This document shows, one piece after another, positions 7,401 through 16,900 of a stretch of DNA of 64,000 bases (within the stretch, counting starts at the first letter, position 1; each line of letters begins with the position of its first letter). Both the position numbers and the translations under genes were made by a program. The DNA comes from Symbiodinium natans (lineage: Eukaryota > Sar > Dinophyceae > Suessiales > Symbiodiniaceae): NCBI GenBank assembly GCA_905221605.1, contig CAJNDS010001291.1, forward strand, positions 638,811 to 702,810. Direction: 5' to 3'. Under the pieces are notes generated by a model. The model was not told the DNA's origin and did not search any database. It saw only the letters and a program-made list of their open reading frames with translations.

Positions 7401-8353
7401 CTGATAATTGTGTTGATAAGATTTTTAAATATAACATTTATTTGAAAGTTTGTAAGAGGTTAAAAAAAGAAGAAGATAGGAAAAAATTAGAAAATATTTA
7501 TATTGATATTTTTGAAAATAATATTAAGGTCAGAGAGTTAGTAGAAAAATATTTCAAATACACTTCCGATATGAACCTAAACGAAAATAATGTGGCATAT
7601 TTGAACGATACCTGCAAGGAAGTAGCAAACCAAATAAGAAAAAAGCAAAATAGAAAGGGCGAGTATGAAGTAGGCGAGGTGATGATATGCAGAGAATATT
7701 TAAAATCAACAACTTATAAATTTCAAGTGAATTTTAGATACAAAATTGTTCATATTGATATCGATTGTGGTTTTGTTGTTTTGAGAAACCTAGAAGATGT
7801 AGTATTACAGCATTTACCCTTGGATATGTTGAGGAAGCATTTTATATTCAATTATTGTTATACCTGCCACAGTGTCCAAGGTTCCAGCATAGAGGGAGGT
7901 ATAACAATATTTGATTACAATCATTGTTTAGTAGATAAGAATTGGATATGGACAGCGATCACGAGGGCAACTGATTTAAATAATGTAAGTTTTTATAAAT
8001 ATGATGCCGATGATGACGCCTCACCAGAGGCTCGCGAGCTTCGCGACGATTTTAATAAAAACTGTATTTACAACTATTTGAAAAGAAAGGTGGAAGGATA
8101 TAAGGAGCAAGACAGAAAAGCTAAAAGGAAAATTGACCATAAAAACTATATTACGGCAGATTGGTTATTAGATAGATTGAACGGTCGGTGTGAATTGTGC
8201 AATGTAGATTTTTATGTGAAATCAACAAAAGGAAATATAAGAACCAATATAACAGCACAAAGAAAATTTAACGACCAGTCTCACACGATAAGCAACTGTG
8301 TAGCATATTGCAAAAAGTGCAACTGCTGTATGAGCGACAAGGAAAAGTTTTAA
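4421..8353 (+). CDS. Fused replication protein: DNA polymerase B-like + SF1 helicase + HNH-like zinc finger
   Basis: 1310 residues in one frame. Residues 1-250 are basic and unassigned. Around C266 (ENQCWINSL) to ~365 lies a domain resembling OTU-type cysteine proteases (weak call). The polymerase palm shows motif A D544 (DITKAYTSRL), motif B K665-N669-N671-G673 (KLIVNVNIGL) and motif C D792 (VKTDAFVI), where the usual DTD has only one Asp-Thr pair. The helicase has Walker A 879-884 (AGSGKS), Walker B D944-E945 (VIVFDEIY), Q977 (GDGKQLKPV), a motif V-like segment H1150-Q1153-G1154 and motif VI R1182 (AITRATD). The C-terminus has C1257/C1260, H1288, N1292 and C1297/C1300, an HNH/recombination-endonuclease-like treble clef. 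It probably copies and unwinds the element's DNA, perhaps by protein priming. Domain names are from motif reading only. Confidence 0.8.
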   Translation: MNKFVESNVRKLNKLKQERINSANKITQATKNRLNQIVTLYKDRKIANVATAENFIKNLTSTNKRTAEKARDKYNEQIKDLKKSKPLNERIAEKKGMNTYLVNFQLYTTRHPRNIIKPAFKKFGMEFYIEKFDIRQATVKAKDFNKEWIKKVIFRFVDEAGFKSKDAMKVDKEFKEIMDILRQDKDFDKFVKELMEHYDNLFEAIKIQHVEKISKSGEKFDIMKESLTDGIQHVSMYHRYIYTDLNSNLTTLRQAIENSTHVENQCWINSLSDFYRDTLMDYGKRNQLTREKIIEIIGRNDFYSNGASIEEMDKVFKAFKIPARIYNSFNKLIYKHEPEHNKRRIKPFYAIVKNSDIYTINNDLKSIEQKQNEEEKRPLVKASTDYHLNEKEEPPEFRMFRDTHDILKMVSKDKEPKTIHLVPELNNLTEIFFELVNARYEPQIRFQAGIITQIKMKLKKTTFIIKTQNLIKGSSDGCIAVDNEKTYNNMNDAMFHFNKSLFNPLHKSFYNKVDLEIYHEAKTIPPAGLFTDKGSIPKNITEIDITKAYTSRLVGITQVPVFNQFDVWRKWFKEMDFNTMSDYTLFFVEDCSHCGIVKPSTFLMLNKRYNLIYGKYLKQIDTNKLNILYYKTPSFIHEVNYNDYVKELWNKHISDEEELDKLIKKLIVNVNIGLLEKTGSTDQKSIVFKNIREASDFQLRHGGKIHKITEMECRNETTYEGDIENDDFYMQLQATEEEGMEYYLVNVSDKATLNNGFIYTKELLLQDHNFKMCQDYNKLRKNSIKAVSVKTDAFVIKSEDVEKAREVLEMKAGIGEWRTNKEGEEVKLPSETYQRKKNELDKIPIYKNTAIKIKDEYDTTNIIEKVISAKHVMIRAKYAGSGKSYICEKMARMGMNVLFVCPTNKLVQKYGKEAVTVNKFFSIAVGDEKLEKFDYSGYDVIVFDEIYFNGLRVLNRIREFVENNQDKIIVATGDGKQLKPVSELTNLQEHEEYADNCVDKIFKYNIYLKVCKRLKKEEDRKKLENIYIDIFENNIKVRELVEKYFKYTSDMNLNENNVAYLNDTCKEVANQIRKKQNRKGEYEVGEVMICREYLKSTTYKFQVNFRYKIVHIDIDCGFVVLRNLEDVVLQHLPLDMLRKHFIFNYCYTCHSVQGSSIEGGITIFDYNHCLVDKNWIWTAITRATDLNNVSFYKYDADDDASPEARELRDDFNKNCIYNYLKRKVEGYKEQDRKAKRKIDHKNYITADWLLDRLNGRCELCNVDFYVKSTKGNIRTNITAQRKFNDQSHTISNCVAYCKKCNCCMSDKEKF

Positions 8354-8396
8354 AAAGATTTAGTTTTAAAAAAAACTTTTATATTATATTGTATAT

Positions 8397-8714
8397 ATGC
8401 CCGTTAGCAAAACCAAGGTTGTTAAAGAGGAAACCATAGTAGAAAAACCGAAGGAGGAAGAAGAGCAAGGATTTAACGAAAAAGTTTATGATATGATTTC
8501 AGAGGTGTATCATAAAATGGATTTGATGTTAGAAAAAATTGAGGCTATTAGTGAAAAACCTAAAACCAGAACAAGCAATTTAAATACCGAAGCATCATAT
8601 ACAAACAAAAGAAACGCCTATATCAAGAAATTAAACGATGGAGCAATTTTACAGCCTAAACCGGAAACAATGGAATATTATAAGGTTGTAAAAGAGGGTG
8701 ATAAATATGTTTAG
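8397..8714 (+). CDS. Small acidic/coiled-coil protein, function unknown
   Basis: 105 residues from an ATG directly after a TATA-like tract 43 bp downstream of the replicase stop. The N-terminus is charged (Glu/Lys-rich, residues 8-25). A predicted amphipathic helix follows (KVYDMISEVYHKMDLMLEKI), suited to oligomerisation, then a Thr/Asn-rich linker and a short C-terminal segment ending MEYYKVVKEGDKYV. No family is recognised. Such small helical ORFs are common as accessory or structural genes in Polinton-like elements, but nothing here identifies the role. Confidence 0.55.
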   Translation: MPVSKTKVVKEETIVEKPKEEEEQGFNEKVYDMISEVYHKMDLMLEKIEAISEKPKTRTSNLNTEASYTNKRNAYIKKLNDGAILQPKPETMEYYKVVKEGDKYV

Positions 8715-8795
8715 ATTTTTTACAAAGATTTTTTACAATAATTTTTTACAAAGATAATTTATAAAAATGCAATTTTTCAACAAATATTTTTGAAA

Positions 8796-9005
8796 GATTT
8801 TTACGATGAAAATTTTGAAAATTATTTTTATGAAAATTTTGGAAAATTATTTTTATGAAAATTTTGGAAAATTATTTTTTATGAAAATTTTAGAAAATTA
8901 TTTTTATGAAAATTTTGAAATATTATGTTTTGAAAAATTTTGAAATATTATTTTTATGAAAATTTTGAAATATTATGTTTTGAAAAATTTTGATAAATTT
9001 TATGA
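8796..9005. repeat. AT-rich minisatellite, ~25-bp period
   Basis: ATGAAAATTTT recurs at 8806, 8830, 8855, 8881 and 8906, then in shifted form (GTTTTGAAAAATTTTGAAATATT) to about 9005. The unit is roughly TTATGAAAATTTTGGAAAAT plus a T-run. The array fills the 3' flank of the last element gene. A small ORF through it has no support. It may mark the terminal region of the element. Confidence 0.75.
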
Positions 9006-9060
9006 TGAAATTTTTAATATATTTTATCATAAAATTATTAATTTTTTTATTGAAATTTTT

Positions 9061-9780
9061 GTTAGGAATGGTTGAGGGTCGGATGTCAAAAATGAGGAAA
9101 AAATTGTTGGAAATTGGAAAACGTAGGGTATACCCTAGCAAAAAAACGTGTGAGGCGTTCGGGGGGGTGAAACATAAGTTGGGGCATGGCTATGGCTAAC
9201 TAGGGGGGGGGGGGGCAGGGGAGGGGGGGGGCAGTGGAGGGGGTTGAGTGCTTTTGGTGAAGGTGAAGGTTAGGGTTTTTGGCGGCCTTCCTCACACCAG
9301 TTGAGCCTCGAAAACCCGCTCACCAACCTTCTCGTGGTTTGGGTGAGGGGAAAAAAGCGGGGGGGGGGGGGGGGGGGTAGGTCCTGGCGAACCGTCCGCT
9401 TGCGGACCCCGTTTCCGGCGGGGTACCCATTTGAGGCAAAAAAGGGGTCCGAAAAATGGTTTTGGGTGGAGGATTTGGAGGGGGGTGCCTGTTCTGACAA
9501 CCTATACACCTCCGGCCCGAGGCTTCGGCGGATTTGCAACACTACGCCTCCACCACCTCGCACACCTTGGCCGAGCCCGAAAATCTAGAAATTCCTCAGA
9601 GGTTTCCTTGAGCGGTTCGCACCGAGGGACTGGATTGAGCCACCGATACTGTAGCGAGCCACCGGATTGGGCGCCACTTCCAAGCTGCACGCGCGGCCGC
9701 TTCCAGGGTGCACGCGCCGTCTGTGTCCAAGGTGCACGCGCAACGTTGGGTATCTGCGCAGGGCCGAGTGTTCTTGTACA
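9061..9780. other. Composition junction and poly-G-rich host flank, no gene
   Basis: The sequence turns from AT-rich to GC-rich over about 130 bp. Runs of G lie near 9203-9213, 9222-9230 and 9360-9377, with an isolated GGTTAGGGTTTTT at about 9260. Degenerate units around CTTCCAAGCTGCACGCG occur at 9674-9742 and return as a clean tandem repeat at 11414. Frames here (to ~120 codons) are low-complexity and show no domain, so I call no gene. Confidence 0.55.
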
Positions 9781-11413
9781 AGCCTCAACCGTAAACCCTT
9801 AACCCTAAGGCCCAAGCCTTAAAACCCCTCAAAGCCCTCTCCGACCCGTGCCACCCAAACGAGCGTCGGGCTCATTTGGAACCCTGAAGCCTAAAGCCTA
9901 AACCCTAAACCCCTGGTGACCACTGCAAGCTGCATGCAATACACTGAATTCACCTGGACCCTGGGGCTGGTTGCGAAGAATTTGATATGACCCCCGGCGA
10001 GCAGGATGCGTGGAATTTGCCTGCATGATGACGAGGGATGTCTGGTTGCCTCTGATGGGAGGACTGTGACAGTGGTATCGGCCTTGCGCGTTTCCCTTTG
10101 CATGATGTGCTGAGATGCAAGACGTGGTCACTGGTGGGAAGGGCAAGAGAGAATGCATCGAATGACGAAGTGAGAATTCTGATCTGCAAGTAGTGCATGA
10201 CTGGAAGAGAGGAAGATCTGATTCTGCATGATTGCCGCGGCCTACTGCATGGAATCCACCTGAATACACGGCAAGGCAGCCTTTGGAGGCATGCATGCGA
10301 AGATGGGTGCGTGATACAACAACAGGGGAGAGTCCCTTGAGGTTCGAAAAGGAGGGAGCAGCCAAATGAGAGAGATGTGAGGACGGTGCAGGTGTGAGCT
10401 AGAGGGCGGTTTCACTTCACCTGTAATCTCGCAAAGTCGAGAACACAACTTCTAAATCTTGGGTGACACATGAAGTAGAGTGACACTCATCTCCTGTCAC
10501 TTGTACGTCCTGGTGGGGGGATGGGTCTTATCTCTGTTGGGTTTCGTTGAATAACAAGTGACGGTGAGCTGTGCATTGCACACTTGAGTTCTTTCGAGGA
10601 GATGTGAGGGGCAACCGGGATCACCTGTTGGATTGTTTGGGGGTGGGTCTTAGTTTCTTGTGGTTTGTCCTTGTCGACATCAATACGGGTCATTGAGGAA
10701 GTCCCTTGCATGAGTGGTTTCACAGTGAAGGCGTATCGATGTGGTCGTTGTGGCCTGTTGATGTATACCGATACCTGGCATGTGCCTTTTGCTTGGACCT
10801 GACTGACCACTGGGTATGCAATTCTTCACAAGTCGCAGCGTAGCATAGCTTGATGAACGGACCCATGGACCTTGCCTGCCTTGTGCGAGAGTGAGTGACT
10901 AAACCCCTGAACCCCTAAACCCTAAAAACCCTAAAAACCCTCCCCGACTCGTGGCACCCAAACGAGCGTGGGGCTCGTTTGGGTGCCAAGATCCTTGAAA
11001 TTAACCCTAAACCATAAACCCTGAACCCTAAACCCTAAAGCTTAAACCCTGAAGCCAAAGCCTGAACCCTAACCCTAAGCCCTGAAGCCTAAACCCTAAA
11101 CCCTAAACCCTCTTCCGAGAAGCCGCCAAAGAGAACCTGCTCTTCCCTAAACCCTAAACCCTAAACCCCCCAAACCCCAAACCCCAAACCCTAAACCCTA
11201 AACCCTGAACCCTAAAGCCTAAAGCCTAAACCCTAAACCCTAAACCCTAAACCCTAAAACCCTAAACCGAAAACCCTAAACCCCTAAACCCTGAACCCCT
11301 AAACCCTAAACCCTAAGCCCTAAACCCTAAAAACCCTCCCCGACTCGTGGCACCCAAACGAGCGTGGGGCTCGTTTGGGTGCCAAGAGCCTTGAAATTAA
11401 CCCTAAACCCAGC
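9781..11413. repeat. Interstitial telomere-type repeats (CCCTAAA)n with embedded 83-bp duplicated unit
   Basis: Degenerate CCCTAAA units occur at about 9785-9915 and densely at about 10900-11340. Perfect runs are broken by CCCTGAA, CCCTAAAA and GCCTAAA variants. An 83-bp unit at 10929-11011 recurs at 11325-11407 with one mismatch. Each copy holds a perfect 15-bp inverted repeat, GGCACCCAAACGAGC and its complement around a GTGGG spacer (10953-10987 and 11349-11383). TTTAGGG is the telomere repeat of plants and dinoflagellates, so this is an old telomere or subtelomere, or an insertion hotspot. The stretch 9916-10895 between the arrays holds no gene I can support. Confidence 0.8.
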
Positions 11414-11473
11414 CACTTCCAAGCTGCACGCGGCACTTCCAAGCCGCACGCGGCACTTCCAAGCTGCACGCGC
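11414..11473. repeat. Three 20-bp tandem repeats
   Basis: CACTTCCAAGCTGCACGCGG occurs three times head to tail with one or two changes. Related units (GTGCGCCTTGGACGCGG and similar, near 11565-11640, and 9674-9742) lie on both sides of the telomere-like block, so the family is local and dispersed. From 11474 to 12135 no gene is supported; a poly-G-rich patch lies at about 11708-11758. Confidence 0.75.
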
Positions 11474-12135
11474 TCTGAAAGCCCTGGGCAGCCACCCTGA
11501 GAAAGTTTCCGGAATCCTTAAAGCTTCGAAATACGTGGTAAAAACCAATGAAAACAAGACGTGTGTGCGGCCTGGACGCGGGAAAGGCCGTGAAACGCTG
11601 TGTGCGCCTTGGACGCGGACATGCGTGCGCCTTGAACGGGCCGGCCCAGGGATTCGGCCTCCAAACGCACGAGCCACCGAACTACCACAGCGAGTCGGTC
11701 GTTATTTGGGGGGTGGGGGGGGGCCCTGATGGGCTGGGGGGTGGGGGGGGTGGGGGGGAATGACCGGCGTCGAGGCAGTTCTTGATCCTGGTCCATTTAG
11801 TATTATTGTTGCTATCTTTTGCTGCGCTATTTCTTTTTTGTTGAAAAGCTCTTCTGGTGTGTAAGGGTTCCAATTCGCTTGAGATCCTTCTGCGAGGCAA
11901 TTGCAGCTTGTGGCAGCTGGGAGTACAGCTTTTGCGCCTGATGAAGGCCGGCTGGGGAAGTAAGCACGATCCACACCGAAAATTATAGCAAAGCCCCGGA
12001 CTGTAAGAGTTTGGCTTAATGGCATAAACCCTATCGTTGAATGCCCGGAGGACGCTGACCGTTGGCAGGGTTTGTTCCAATTCTCACCTGCAAAGTCCGT
12101 GCAATAGCTGCATGACATGTGCCCTCGAATCCTAT

Positions 12136-12240
12136 ATGATGTGCCAGGAGCGGGACGTACCTCCAGACACGATTTGCTTCAACAGCGCGTTAAGCTCCAG
12201 AGGCTCAGCGGAGTTCAAGAGAGGACATTATGCGTTTGGA
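12136..12240 (+). CDS. PPR half-repeat exon candidate A
   Basis: The frame reads PPDTICFNSALSSRGSAEF, which fits the A-helix of a pentatricopeptide repeat (PDxxTYNAxISAC consensus). PPR proteins bind organellar RNA. It is the first of six such fragments on the + strand between 12.1 and 22.0 kb and the most diverged. The frame is open for 95 codons, but exon limits are not clear. It may be a decayed exon. Confidence 0.35.
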
Positions 12241-12817
12241 TGCAAGAATGCCGTACGCGGTGGGCCATCGCCCATAGGCTTGGGCTGCAAAAAGTCACAA
12301 GCGGGCTATGGTAACCCAGGCTAGCCAAGGTTGGATCGAAACTGCATAGTTGCTTGCACGGCTACAGTTTCCCAAGATTCCCAAGAGTTGAGAGATTGTA
12401 GATGCATGTATGCGCGCCAGAACTTTTGATAATTGCTTCGACGCAGCCCGCCTCCGTGGTCCCCACCCGTGGCAGGTTCCAGAGCCGAGCCTCTGCTGCC
12501 TCCTAAGGACCAGAGCAAGCGTTAGGCATATTTCCGACACAGCTAGTATCAAAGTGCCAACAAATAAGGTTGGCAGGGTAGATGTTCGTGTGCCTTAGAT
12601 TCGCAGCAGACTCAATGTGTTGTCCTTGTGGACAATTGGTACAGTATGATACAGTGTCAGAGACCTCCAGAGTGCTGTGCGTTGGTTGTTGGGGCTGATG
12701 GTATTGAGGATTGTGCTTTGTAAGTTAGCTTCAGACTTCGGAGTCGGGTTGTGGCAATGGGTCTGAGTCGGTTTAGGACCTGCAAAACAACGGGAAAAGC
12801 CCAACGACAATCATTCG

Positions 12818-13089
12818 TAATCCGTTCCCCCTAATATAAAAGGCCCCCCCCCTCCCCCCCCCCCTGTATAAAAACCCCCGAAGGGTTTTTAGTATTAGGG
12901 GGGGTTCTTATCGTTTGTCCGAGAAACCAGCCCGTCCTTATTGTAGCATGCTGGCTCAGCAGCCAAGCCACCCCCCCTAATCCCCCGCTAACTCTGTAGA
13001 GGTTTTAATAGCGACAGACCCGGGATCGGTATTTGGGGCCGGGAGGATTTTTATATTAGGGGGGTATTAATATTAGGGGGAATGGATTA
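12818..13089. mobile_element. MITE candidate, 272 bp with 20-bp terminal inverted repeats
   Basis: TAATCCGTTCCCCCTAATAT (12818-12837) is matched by the complement of 13070-13089 with one mismatch. The ends are TA, so the TA dinucleotide could be the target duplication of a Tc1/mariner- or PIF-like element. Two further inner copies of the CCCCCTAATA / TATTAGGGGG pair make it a nested foldback. It has no coding capacity, so it would depend on a transposase elsewhere. Confidence 0.5.
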
Positions 13090-16000
13090 GTGCCCGCGTC
13101 CAGGAGGATTTCAACTCGTCATGGTGGCAGCGCTCGGTGAGCTTGCTTGATGCTATGGTCGTTGCAGGCCAGGGCAAACCCAATGCATGTCTCAGGAGCG
13201 ACGAAGAAACAGTTCAAAGTGAATCACAAAAACTACATGCAGCGATCTGATAGTCGGCTCAGGTTTGTAGGGAGACCTAGCACATCCTGGCGCCTCACTC
13301 GATGTGGAAACCTCAGGCCGAGCGGGTCCGGATGCAGTCAGTTTCAGCACGACAGTTCTCCACTGCCACCTGGCTGCGTACGGTGCGGGAAGGATCCCCA
13401 TCACAGAGCACTCTCGAAGATCCTGTCTAGTGAAGGGCTGAGTACGGTCATTTGTGCTCTTGAGCTAGCGGCCTAACGTGGGTTCGGAACACTTCCTCGT
13501 GGGCCTCCAGTGTTGTTTCGGTATATCTGCAGATGCGGATCCGAGCCGGATTTGTTGGGAGAGCCGAGCTCAGGGTTCAGGAAAACCGAAGAGGAATGTT
13601 GTCTTTAGGTCCTTCGGCTCGGGTGCATCTCGTGCAACCCTGCAAGGTGACGAGGCATCGGCTTGGAGCTCTGCGGTGGCTTTGCCCCTAGGCCCGACAT
13701 AGGCGAGGCAGCGCATGGTTAACTGTAGTGGTGCTCTGTCGAAGAGTCTTTGTTGGTTGTTGGTCTTTTTGTCGTCTGAGGCTCCGTTGTGCCCGGCCCC
13801 TCCGCGTGAAACCTGACCTGCGCGCAGACGAGGTGACTGTCAGGGAGACCGCTGTGAAATCTGTGAACCATGCGAGACTGGAGCCAAAAAATGGTTGAGC
13901 ACCAAACAAGTCACCAGATGCTTCAATGGGATACAAGCATCAAGCTTTTCATGACAGGCTTCGGCTTCACGTCCATTTGAAGCGCGTCCTTGTCGCCAAA
14001 GAAACGGCTTCCACACCAGAAGCAGTTGAAGCAAGTTTGTCCAAGTTTCTTTGTCAAGCCCGAAATGCTGCAGACAGGCCTGGCGGTGGGCCTTGCAGCT
14101 GGTCGCTTGGTTGAATCAGATCATTTGCAGCTGTAAGAGATTCTTGCAGCGGACAGTGGGGGGCTCATCTTGCGTCCGGGCTCCTCGTGCCACGTGCGCA
14201 TGCTCAGACAATTGGCAGGGATTTCCCAAAGCAGAATCCTTGAAGTCGCAGCTGAAAGGCAGAGGCGCCTCTGCCATTTCACGGACGGAGCTGGCAAGCT
14301 GCTCTCGAAACTTGGACGACGTTGAGAGCTCCCAATTTATAGTCATTGGCTTGCGAACGTCGCCTCTTTGGTTCCAAGTATCTTGTGGAGAATGCTTCAA
14401 ATTTCAGAGCCCGCCTCGTGATGCACGACTCGCACGACTTGTCAGCAGCTTTCAGATGGTGCAAGCGCTAGCCGCGTTATTGCTGAAGGCCTTACTGGGG
14501 ACTCTGGTGCAGGGGATGTTAAGACGTAAGGTTGATGAACTGTGAAAAATGATGATTGTCCTGGAAGCACAGGTGCGATGTACATTCATCCCGGCTCACA
14601 TTTAGCATGTTGGTGCAGAAGTCGTCCCAACAGTCCTGCCTTCTCTGTACATTACGAACTATGCTCACTAGCACTCAGTCCCTCTCACTTTTCTTTTGGG
14701 TTTGTAATGGTTTGCATTCGCTGGACACCACGGGCTCGCCATGCTCAGGATGTCTACGGCCGCGGCGGCGGCAGCGGCTCGGTCTTGTACGCATGGCATA
14801 TTGAGAGTCGATCTGTTTTCTTGTCAGTGAGGATACGTGAACGGATCCAATGAGGTCCGAGAAGCATCAGATGCTACTGTGCGATCTAACGTGTGTACAT
14901 TGTTCGTATTTGACAAATGCAAAAGCCGAGTTTCAGTTCTACTCTCCGACTCGCGAGCAGAGGCACACCGGTGCCGAGAAGAGGCTCAGAGCCTTGGCAC
15001 GTGGCCCTGGAGCTCTTGAGCATACTGCGCATCGCACGGGTGGCAATGGATCCCAGCGTCTGGGCTGGACGGAAGCCACCTGCACGCCCACCTGCTGCCA
15101 CCCCACACCCGCCCCCCCCCCGCAGCGCCTTCGCTTTGTCAAGTCCTTGTCCCGAAGCCTCAGGTATCAGGAAAATAACGGGGTCTTGTCTTAGTTGTGT
15201 TGGTGCTCGAGACTGGCTGCCAGATGGCTACAAGAACCTGTTGGTCCGATCTGCCCAAAAGACACCCGAAGGATCCGAAGGCAAGTGAAAGCCTGGTTTT
15301 CCGGATCTCTCGCCAAGCGCGCGATGTCTTACTCAGAGGCTCCGACGCGATGCTCAGCTCATTGGAGAGGGGCCATTGGCAGGCGGCACTGCTGATGAGG
15401 ACCTCTGTCGAGGGGCTTAGAGGGCGTTCAGGGTGAGTCCCGGATCATGGCTTCATATGTATAGCTTGGGGCCGGATGCTGCGTTGCTCACGGTGACACG
15501 CACCCTCCTGCCACAACCCTCCGAACAGCCCCCAGTCAGCCTCAGGACTTCCACTGCGACGCACTCTCCAGACCCAGCAGTTCCGTGGGGCGCCGCGCTG
15601 GGTCTGCTGTCGGGCCATGGCCTCGGCGTGGTGAGCGGTTTTTGACTTTTGGAGATGCCCAGGATTGTGTTCTGGAGGTTTGGAGCTAGGGCCTAGGGGG
15701 CTCTGAGCAACCAGCAGTTTGGACCTCAAAGCGTCATGCACGACTAGCCAGCCGCAGAAAAGCATCCAAGGTAAAGGGCATTCACCAAGTTAGAACGACC
15801 AACTGTCGAGGTAGTTTGGGCGGATGCTGAAGTTTCAACTTGGAGCTAGCCATGGGGGCGCTGAAATGAAACCAACGCAAGCCATGTTAAGGTGCATGTC
15901 AGAATTCTTTGGGTTCGACCAAGACAGATGCATTGTGCCAAAGCTGAGGAATCCGAGCCGCTGCCTTACTGCCTTATTGCTGACGCGCTGTCGTTTTTCA

Positions 16001-16792
16001 TTGTAGCTTTGCGTCACGTGCTGCTCCCTTGGGTGCTTAGATGTTTTAATTGGGCTCTTAGGAAGGCGTTTGCTGCACAACAGTAGGTCCACGAATAACG
16101 GCATCAAGATTAGTGTGTTTGCAAACATTAGATGCCTTTGAGGCGAGCAGGGCACACCCAACAGAACACAGCTGCTTGGCCATGCTTGGCTGGATGGCAA
16201 AATGAATCGAAGCGGATTAGGTGAGGCGCTTCCATCCTGACATGTTTAAGGTTGGACCCTCTTTTCAGTAGGAATTTCCTCTGTCTTAAGACTGGTTTGC
16301 CCGCTTAAAGAGGCACGCTTGACATATGCGGGAGTGGGGGGCAGAATTCCCCTAACATGCAAGTTTTCCGGCTGTTATTGTTTTCAAGGGTCGTCCCTGT
16401 CATCATGGCTGTAATTTGTATTTAACTTGGGTCAAGCCTTCCCCAGAGCCCAAAACCGGAGATTCTAGTCCTAGCCGTACAAGAAGTTCACCAGCGAAGA
16501 CCCCAGTGTAGACCAGAAATTGATCAGCTTTGAATGAAAAGATTGAATAATTGAGGCTTTTCCCCGAAGGGAGACAAATGGAGAGGCAGGCCGCCGGATT
16601 TCCGGTGCAGAGAGAAATTCCCCACGCAAGGGGGTGGACCACAAGAGCCAGAACATGGCCTGAGGAAAACAGCCGTCCGCGCATGAACTTTCAAGACGCG
16701 GCGTGGGGGGGGGGGGTGTAGAAAAGGAACCCGTAGGGTACCTTACGGTTTAGGGCGGTTGCCCCGGAGGTCCCACAATAGGGGGGTCCAAG
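13090..16792. other. Intergenic or intronic host DNA, no supported gene
   Basis: Both strands have only short frames (longest about 160 codons near 14051-14545) with no recognisable domain, transmembrane pattern or repeat. If the PPR fragments on either side belong to one gene, this is intron. Confidence 0.4.
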
Positions 16793-16900
16793 GTTTCAAC
16801 GCTGCCATCAGTGCCTGCGAAGCTTCGGCACATTGGCAGCTTGCCTCTCAATTGCTTCTCCGCTGCAATTGCGCACTTTAGAAGACACGAATCGAACAAT
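16793..16900 (+). CDS. PPR half-repeat exon candidate B
   Basis: An AG acceptor at 16791-16792 is followed by GFNAAISACEASAHWQLASQ, a good PPR repeat start (NAAISACE, then a helix with W and LA). The frame runs on to a TAG at about 16913; the donor is not clear. It matches exon candidates D, E and F in phase and in the short distance from acceptor to the Asn of the motif. Confidence 0.5.

Larger units (their letters stand above)
1..9060. mobile_element. AT-rich integrating virus-like element (Polinton-like/virophage-like), left end outside window
   Basis: Sequence shows a compact, strongly AT-rich block whose genes all read rightward. They encode a rve integrase, a fused polymerase-helicase, two GIY-YIG nucleases, a pair of Cys-finger proteins and small ORFs. 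Shared palindromic boxes sit upstream of several genes. Composition changes abruptly to GC-rich host sequence with poly-G and telomere-like repeats after about 9060-9190. An rve integrase plus a family B polymerase is the core of Polintons and some virophages and Polinton-like viruses. That this element belongs near them is inference. No capsid, packaging ATPase or maturation protease is visible, and terminal inverted repeats cannot be tested because the left end is missing. The right boundary is approximate. A contaminating or chimeric contig is the main alternative. Confidence 0.7.
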
